Below, in pieces: positions 34,603 to 64,000 of a stretch of DNA of 64,000 nt. The translations under genes and the position numbers were made by a program. A model generated the notes under the pieces. It did no database searches, was not told the DNA's origin, and saw only the letters and a list, made by a program, of their open reading frames with translations. This stretch comes from Elysia chlorotica (lineage: Eukaryota; Mollusca; Gastropoda; Plakobranchidae): contig RQTK01000058.1 in the NCBI GenBank assembly GCA_003991915.1, positions 1 to 64,000 on the forward strand. Direction: 5' to 3'. The stretch's first letter is position 1; each line of letters starts with the position of its first letter.

Positions 34603-36612
34603 CTGTTTTTAAAGCAAAGAAACCAGGTTGATAAAGATTTCAACATTTCAAAACAATTTAAAATTTAAAAAAAAACATGTCTATTGAGGATTGTTATGAT
34701 TGATACAAAAAACTACATAGTATAGACTAGAGAAGTCTGAAGATGCAACAATAATGATTTTTTTGCCAGACAAGTGACTTTTACTTAGTTACTTGTCCAT
34801 ATATAAAAACAAAACCCTGCAAAAACTGAAGTACACAGTTCTTTTTTTTTTCTGCAGGCCTACTGGGTCAATATATATAAATATGAAAAAGAAAACCCTC
34901 TGATGCACATAATATCGTTCCTCTAAAAAATCTTGTATACATATTATAAATATTAAAATAAAAATTACCATAGCTCTCTCATACTTTTGTCACCAACATT
35001 GACATGTTTTTATTAAAAAGACCTAAGAAGTATTTCCTTTTGAATTTGTGTTAAAAAGATTATGTACACAAGTTCACAAATTAGAAGCTTTTGGGGGCAT
35101 TAGGCACGCCCATTTGGGGCAATAAGCACCTAGCCATAATAATAAATTTATTGATGATAATAATAATAATCGGGGCCAATTTCAGATTATAATAATAACA
35201 ACAATAGTAATTAATTTATATAATAATATTTAATGCCACCTTCAAATTTAATCACATCATATATATGATATATACGACTTCAACTGAGACAGCTGTCACA
35301 AGCAATTTCAACTCGTAGGAATGGCCTTTTGGCTATTTTGTCCAGTTACTAACTGACAAATAGTCACTTCCAGTTTTATATCTAGTGTCTAGATCTAGGT
35401 CTAGCAATATATGTAGCAAAATTTGGACAGAACCACTTTTAGTAAATAATACAAATTTGCGGATAAAGGATATCTCTAAATATAGGCCTACAATCAGTCC
35501 AACTTAAAATACGGACGTCATTAAAGTACAATCTCTAGATTTAGAAACTATACCATCTAGACTTTTAACTAGATCTACTGTAGATCCAAAACAGAGTTGT
35601 TGTTTTTTCGGAAGGGGGGGGGGGGGGAATAAGAGTGCAAACAAAAAACGTCCAGTGTCCAATTTTAACAATAATCACCAACAGCACCACTGACTGACTG
35701 CGAGTTTTTAGGTACGATATTTTGGTAGTTCTATCTAGATCTAGATCTAGCCTACATTAGTTATAATCTACGCAATACCGGCAAATAGCTCTAAATCTAG
35801 AATCAAGGCCTGTATCAGTATCTTGATAGATCTAATAGTACGGAACGGAGCTAATGTTTCAAATTCTGAAATAATTTCACATTTGAACTTTATTATTGTT
35901 GTTGGGAATGAACGAACGTACCATGAACGACAGCAGAATGTTGTGGAAGAATACGGATGTGCACAGATCGGGACGCCACCTCGTGGCTGAAAATGTCGAG
36001 TTCTTTCTCGATGTCTCTGAAGTTCAAAGCAATGTGTCCGAAAAATCCAATCAAAACAAGATGAAAATAATGAGGAAATACTATCCCTTGAAGGGTTCAG
36101 GCCATTTCTGGTGAATCAGTACTCTGTGATGATCAATGCAAACAGACAAAGACACAATGAAAGAAGTCATGGCGTAGTAAACCGTGTGAAGCACGCCTCC
36201 CGTCACTGTCCGCCTTGATTTGCTCCGGGCGTGAGCTTGTCTCAAACTCTTGTGGCCTACGGTTATGCTGAAGCAGAGTGGCTCTCCAACTTTAGCCTAG
36301 TCTAGATGCTTGGAGCTAAGCTTAGGCCTAATTGCACTGCGCATGTTTCGATGAGCCTCGATCTATTTCCTTCCTGTGAAAACCAAAAGTAAAACCAATG
36401 AAAGAAGACCAAAGTGTCGTCTGCTAGCGTTCGTGACAACGACTGAGCGATTGATCAAGAACGAGAACCATCTCGGATCTACATCTAAATTCTACTAAAT
36501 AATTTGTTATAGTCCTTTTACTTTATTTCCATCTGTAACCTCTAATAGATTAATAGATAATCTTTGACACTCAGGATTAGACAAGCCTAGAGTGTTTCTG
36601 AGAAAAAATCCA
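34603..36612. promoter_or_regulatory. Divergent upstream region of MEPCE and ZCWPW1
   Basis: The two start codons face away from each other about 2 kb apart. On the minus strand a good donor CATG|GTACGT at 35921 suggests a non-coding MEPCE first exon from 35922 upward, which puts both transcription starts roughly within 35950-36600, where GC content rises. No TATA box stands out. Repeated AGATCT-rich palindromes lie at 35380-35770. The promoter call is inference. Confidence 0.45.
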
Positions 36613-59199
<22,587 letters not shown>

Positions 59200-60153
59200 G
59201 CCGAACTTCAGTTAAATACGACTTTAACAAAACTTTAGGATTTCCTTAATGATGAGTTATTTTAAAATACATAAGAAACTACTTTTAAAAATCTAGTTTC
59301 AATAATAGTTGGATTTTTAAATGAAATTCATTAACTTTGTACTTTTTATACCTTCATAATGTTAAAATTTGCTTTATGTGACAAATTGCTGTCATTATTG
59401 TTTTAAAGTACAAAAGATGATCTTCCTCTGTTTTGATTCATCTGCGGCATCACTGCTCTGTGATAAAGTATTTATATTGTATGCATTGTGTTTCTACCAC
59501 TTTGCTTTCTGTATGAATATTCAACCAATGGAATATTAATTCCGATACATAATGTTTTTAGTCAATGTATTTCTCATCTTTGCTTATCGTGTCAATGTGA
59601 ACAAGAAATGTTTTGTATTTCATGTGAAACACGCCATTTTATGTTTATTAATTTGGCCTTTTTTATAATAATGATATTGAACAAAAAAATATGTTAATAT
59701 GAAATGGTTTGATGGTTATGTGGAATAGTCAATTTATTCTGGTAATAGTCATTATATTTTTGTTTTAATTCTCTTGGTTTTAGCTGAACCATGCTTGCTC
59801 AACACTAGTCACATTGATTATTTTTAAAGAATCAAAAATACTATGAATTTCTTTTAACATTCGTAAAAGATTTAATTGTTTCCATAAGTTTATTTCCTGC
59901 AGTGCTTCTGTTCTCTCAAATTTATTTATATTTTTTTAATTAAGTAAATTTATTTTTAAAATTTAAAATGAAAAAATTTGTTTAAATATTATTTTTTTTA
60001 AAAGATTACATCATTTCCTTCAGTTCGTTTTATGCAATGTTTCTTTTCTTTATAATGTATTTAAATTTACTGAAATAGTTTACTTTTTTGCTTTTTTGCG
60101 TCAATTTATTTTTTATTCAATGCTGTAATTTTATTACAGTACACCTCAGACTT

Positions 60154-60159
60154 AATAAA
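60154..60159 (+). promoter_or_regulatory. ZCWPW1: Candidate ZCWPW1 polyadenylation signal
   Basis: First canonical AATAAA found downstream of the stop codon, which would give a 3' UTR of about 1 kb. Chosen by position only. Confidence 0.35.
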
Positions 60160-60319
60160 CTAACAAGTTCATTTTCTATAGTATGTTGGATACAAGGTCC
60201 ACTTAGCCAATAATCCAGTACTTATTGCACAACGATGGTAGATGGTGTCTGTTTTGTTAAAGGTTTGTTAGCCTCTTATTGTGAACAAGCTCCCATTCTT
60301 GGATGTGTTTGTCTTTTTG

Positions 60320-60530
60320 AGAGTTAAAGCTTTTTGTTCTGGATACTTTCACAGTTCCATTGGTTTATCTTAAGTTTGTTCATATCTTGACCAGTAATTT
60401 TGGGCGGATCCTTCGGGGCAGAGGGCCTGACCATTTCTTCTGCCTGGTTTACCACAGATAAAGCACGACATTGATTTATGTGATTTAATAGCATCAGTTG
60501 GAGTGATATGTCATATGTTAACATATGTTT
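60320..60530 (-). mobile_element. LINE fragment, start of ORF2 endonuclease
   Basis: The minus frame reads MNKLKINQWNCESIQNKKL, like the first strand of the AP-type endonuclease of CR1/Jockey LINEs. Truncated on both sides. Confidence 0.55.
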
Positions 60531-61850
60531 GCAACCTAATATTTAAGCCTAATTGATCTAATCGCACCATTCGATCGATAGTCTCCAGTTTCAGCATACT
60601 TTTTAATCGAGGGAGTTTCTCTAGCCTTTTGCTTTACTTAGCTAACCTACAATTATAAGGCAGTAGGAGGTCAGGTTTAGTCCCCATATCTGGGGTGTTT
60701 GCCTTCACAGCCGTTGTTAGTGAAAAAAAACATCCTGAGGATTCCCCCCCCCCCCCGGGTGAAATAGCAATACTGACCACGTGGACGAGGGCTTCTTGGT
60801 CTTTACTGGCCGTTCATTTGATGAATTGAAATACAATGTACATTTTAGTTAAGGTAAAGAAGTAAAAAAAAATGAGATCTTTCAATGTGTTGTTGTGCTG
60901 GATACAGGATGTTCTATGAAATCGATTATGTTGAATTCAAGATGCACTGCACTGTGTTAAAAGTAGCTAAAGGATGTTTGCTCTAAAAATTACGTTAAGT
61001 TCATGTTATGTACAATAACATTGCCGTATTTTACAGTAAAGGTTTGTTTGTGTGTGTGTGCACTTTAATACTTGTCAAGTATATAAACTATTAAACTTTT
61101 TTTTAATCATTATACAAAATTGAATTATAATTGTGACGTTGAAATTTGTTTTAGGATGCTAGAACGTTAAATTTTTTTTTTTTAATTAAAATTTTATTTA
61201 ACCTTTCATGCTACAGCAGTTCAATATTTAGGTTTCATTTTTAATGGCAATTTTTCTCATCTAATATCTTTTTACAAAAGTTCTTATCAACATATACATG
61301 ATCATTGCTGCTTTTCATGCAATACATGTACTAGTGAGGTTTTCGTTTATCACAGGTAAGTTCACAAATCTTTACATGCAAGTATTTCTTTTTTTTTTTT
61401 AATTTGAATGTGTATGGTTCAATTGAAACTCCATACCAGTTTGAATGTTTGATTTTATTCGAAGTGAGTATGCCTTCTTTGTTTTCGCTTACTCTTAAAA
61501 TGTTGAGGTTTTTTTTTTCTTGTTCTTTGTATTTACCCCCTGGATAAGTATAATTGTTTTAGTTGTCAATATTTATTTAAACCTCTGTGTAAAAATATAT
61601 GTGAAACTGTTTACAAATTCGATTAAAAGTTGTTGCCAATTTACCTGTTGTTGTTTTTTTGGTGAATGATAGTAGAGCCGTAAAAAATAATAAGCTTTTC
61701 AGATGGAGTACTGAAGCACAATTATATTTGGAAGTATCCGAAGAACAAAATGCCAAGGATGAAAACTAAAGCAGGGATTTTACAAGTGTATTCTTAATTT
61801 ACTCTGGTGCGTGACCAAAGAGAGACCAGAGAGATAGGGAAGATGTATTG

Positions 61851-62010
61851 GTCCGATTCCGTCCCCCACTGGTTGAGTCGGTGACAGTTTAATGTGACCG
61901 GCTGAGACAGGAGTCCAGGTTTGCTCGCACTGCCTTGTGTGGGGCACCACATGAAATAATATATAGATATACATAGTGCTCACGTTGGAAGTTAAGCAAC
62001 AAACAAAAAA
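61851..62010 (+). mobile_element. SINE family A copy
   Basis: CCACTGGTTGAGTCGG, TTTAATGTGACCGGCTGAG, GTGTGGGGCACCACATG, then TGCTCACGTTGGAAGTTAAG and an AAC-rich tail. Confidence 0.8.
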
Positions 62011-64000
62011 CAATGGGCGATCTAAAACTCTAAGAGAGACAACTCTGCAAGCACATACATGTACTATAATAAAACCCACGTTTATGATTTGAACGATAAT
62101 GATTACGAGGGGGGGGGGGTTGCTCCTGATATTACAGCCTCTATTGATGAGACTATTGTTATAGTTTAATTTCATTAGGCTGTCTAAAGAATCTCGTTTG
62201 AATAAGTCGAGAACACCCCACCCCCAAGTAAAAAACTAAAAACAAACAAAACAATGGAACTAACATACAAAAAACTCACAAAATTGAGAGAGAAAAAATG
62301 CAACAAGAAACAGCTGTCGTTACGTCACCGGGAAAATAACGTGCATCCAATCTCAGCGGAGTAGGTGGCAGTTCACCATTCGTGCAAACTGCCTTCATCG
62401 TTCATGCATTCCTAATCCTTTGTTGAGTCGTTTGTACGGAGATAAGGTAGACGGGAGTGCTCACAGCAAACTGTTGATTCGTTCCACGGAACTTAATAAT
62501 ACATGTATGTTGTTTATGTATTACCTTTTGGATGCGTGCACTCAACTGTTCAGTCAAAACAAAGCTTGTACAAAACCCGCCCCAGGTAGAGAAAAAAAGA
62601 GAGATAGAGAGAATGAAAGAGGGACAGATAAAATGAGAGGGAGAAAGACATAGAGGGATAAAATGAAAGGGAGAAAAACAGAGAGAGATAGAGGTGGAAA
62701 ATGAGAGATAGACAGAGAGAATACAGTAAGGGAGGGTCAAAAATGATCAACAGAAAAGAAATTAAAACTGCATTTTATTTACAAAGGGCCGATAGACTGC
62801 TGGCAGCAAGAGAACAAAGTTGGACCATATTACCAAAAGCCTTCATATAAAAAAATTGGAGAATGAATCTTTCGATCCAATGTACCACTTGCTCAATTGA
62901 AAGTCTAAATAAAAAGTAAATTCTGGAGAAAAGTTGTTGCGTTATGGCCTCAGCATAATATCCACACTAATCTCTGTGACGGAAATATAATTAATGATCC
63001 TCTAACAACAAACATGCAACGCATGAAGGAACGATGTCCCTCATCCCACAATAGAACGTAACACCCTGTTTGTTACACATTATGCATACAAGGCTAATGG
63101 CTAATTAATGACGAAGAATTTATTTTTGTTGTATTACTACCACAACGTGCAGCTAGACTTTAACCTAATCTATAATACAATCCCTCAAAAAATGATTAAA
63201 AATCATGCCTTAAACTGCAGACAACTTGCTCTTCTTCATATTCCATATTTGTCTTTGAGAATTAAAAAAAAAGGCGAGGACGAGAAAAAATACAGGAAAT
63301 GGTTGCAAAGGCCAAACGAGAGATTTGTTAAAAAATCTAGAAAGTATTAGGCTATGCTTGTCGGATTGTCCATTTTTGTTTTCTTATGTACAATGTGGAC
63401 CACCTTGAGCGTTTTTGTTTCTTTAATCACTGCATGTATAATTATGTATTAATAAAATATATATAAAAATAGGCATGCGGTGAAGGGTTTCAGATATGAA
63501 CCTACACCATGTAGGTACTCTCAGGATCAACGCTCACCCATACCACATTGACGCATGTACCTCTGAGGACGCTGCACTCTTTATTACAATTTCAACTTGC
63601 GACAAAGCTTCTCTACCAGCTTCCAATCACCAAAGTCCAAACTAAGCAGCATGTGGACCGTAACTATTTTACAGGCCTCAACACCGTTTGGGATTGGAGT
63701 GAGTTCTGGCTAAGTAAGTTACCTTGTTAAGCGATCTTGAACTGGTATCATCATTCTTCTTTGTACACCAGTCAAACAAAACACATGACTTTCTGTATAT
63801 GTTTTACTAATTACACGCTACGAAATAAATGACATTTAAAAATTTTTAAAGTTCGTTTCTAAATGCCAAAGTAATAGTAGTTATATAGCTAATTCTTGAA
63901 ACAATGGTATAACAAACACTTTTACTTGTTACATTCAAAATGAAATCACGAAGCGCGACTTGTTTTTTGTCTATTTGTATTACTTAGCTCAGGTTACCTG

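Larger units (their letters stand above)
59200..64000. other. ZCWPW1 3' flank, no recognised gene
   Basis: Contains the candidate poly(A) signal, a LINE piece (60320-60530), a SINE (61851-62010), C- and G-runs near 60750 and 62110, and a GA-rich tract at 62585-62725. Short open frames at 63108-63350 and 63548-63730 have no recognisable domain. The AT-rich part just after the stop is probably 3' UTR. Confidence 0.5.

Noticed and set aside
35896-36114. Plus-strand 72-residue frame upstream of ZCWPW1
   Set aside because: No recognisable domain, and it overlaps the likely MEPCE first exon on the other strand. The ZCWPW1 start at 36613 is better supported by the exon chain.

Overview
The window is animal genomic DNA, most likely from a mollusc and probably a gastropod. 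It is AT-rich, its genes are split into many small exons with GT/AG borders, and it carries tRNA-derived SINEs, LINE fragments, a hAT-type MITE and many minisatellites. The mollusc call is an inference from the repeat families and from protein similarity remembered from training; nothing bacterial or organellar is seen.

Three genes can be built by matching splice sites and reading-frame phase. (1) Plus strand, from before 1559 to about 14084: a C2H2 zinc-finger transcription factor with five clustered N-terminal fingers, a SUMO-type VKQE motif and two C-terminal fingers. This layout recalls the Ikaros/Hunchback group. The 5' exon(s) and start codon were not found. (2) Minus strand, 34602 down to 28958: MEPCE (BCDIN3), the 7SK snRNA 5' gamma-phosphate methyltransferase, in four coding exons (about 933 residues), with a tail of about 344 residues that the human protein lacks. 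(3) Plus strand, 36613 to 59199: ZCWPW1, a CW zinc finger plus PWWP histone-methyl-lysine reader, in 17 coding exons that sum exactly to 1103 codons plus stop. MEPCE and ZCWPW1 lie head to head over a shared upstream region, the same arrangement as at human 7q22.1, so this looks like a very old divergent gene pair.

Region by region: 1-1558 holds dispersed repeats and two short unexplained reading frames. 1559-14084 is the zinc-finger gene, whose introns and exon edges are full of tandem arrays; several begin at, or repeat, a splice junction. 14085-24300 is AT-rich and gene-poor (possible long 3' UTR) with further minisatellites. 24330-24520 is a small GC-rich island that could be an exon. 24520-28957 is the MEPCE 3' side with a hAT MITE. 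28958-36612 is MEPCE and the divergent promoter region. 36613-59199 is ZCWPW1; its introns have collected LINE fragments, a broken Ty3/Gypsy gag fossil, SINEs, an expanded CTA microsatellite with an assembly gap, and a pair of 1.1-kb inverted repeats flanking exons 13-16. 59200-64000 is the ZCWPW1 3' flank with LINE and SINE pieces.

The most unusual signal is in the zinc-finger gene. Acceptor or donor edges of at least five of its exons have been tandemly multiplied, leaving up to 14 decoy copies of a splice junction beside the real one. Other points of interest are the MEPCE tail, the triplicated 117-nt lysine-rich exons of ZCWPW1, and the conserved divergent pair.
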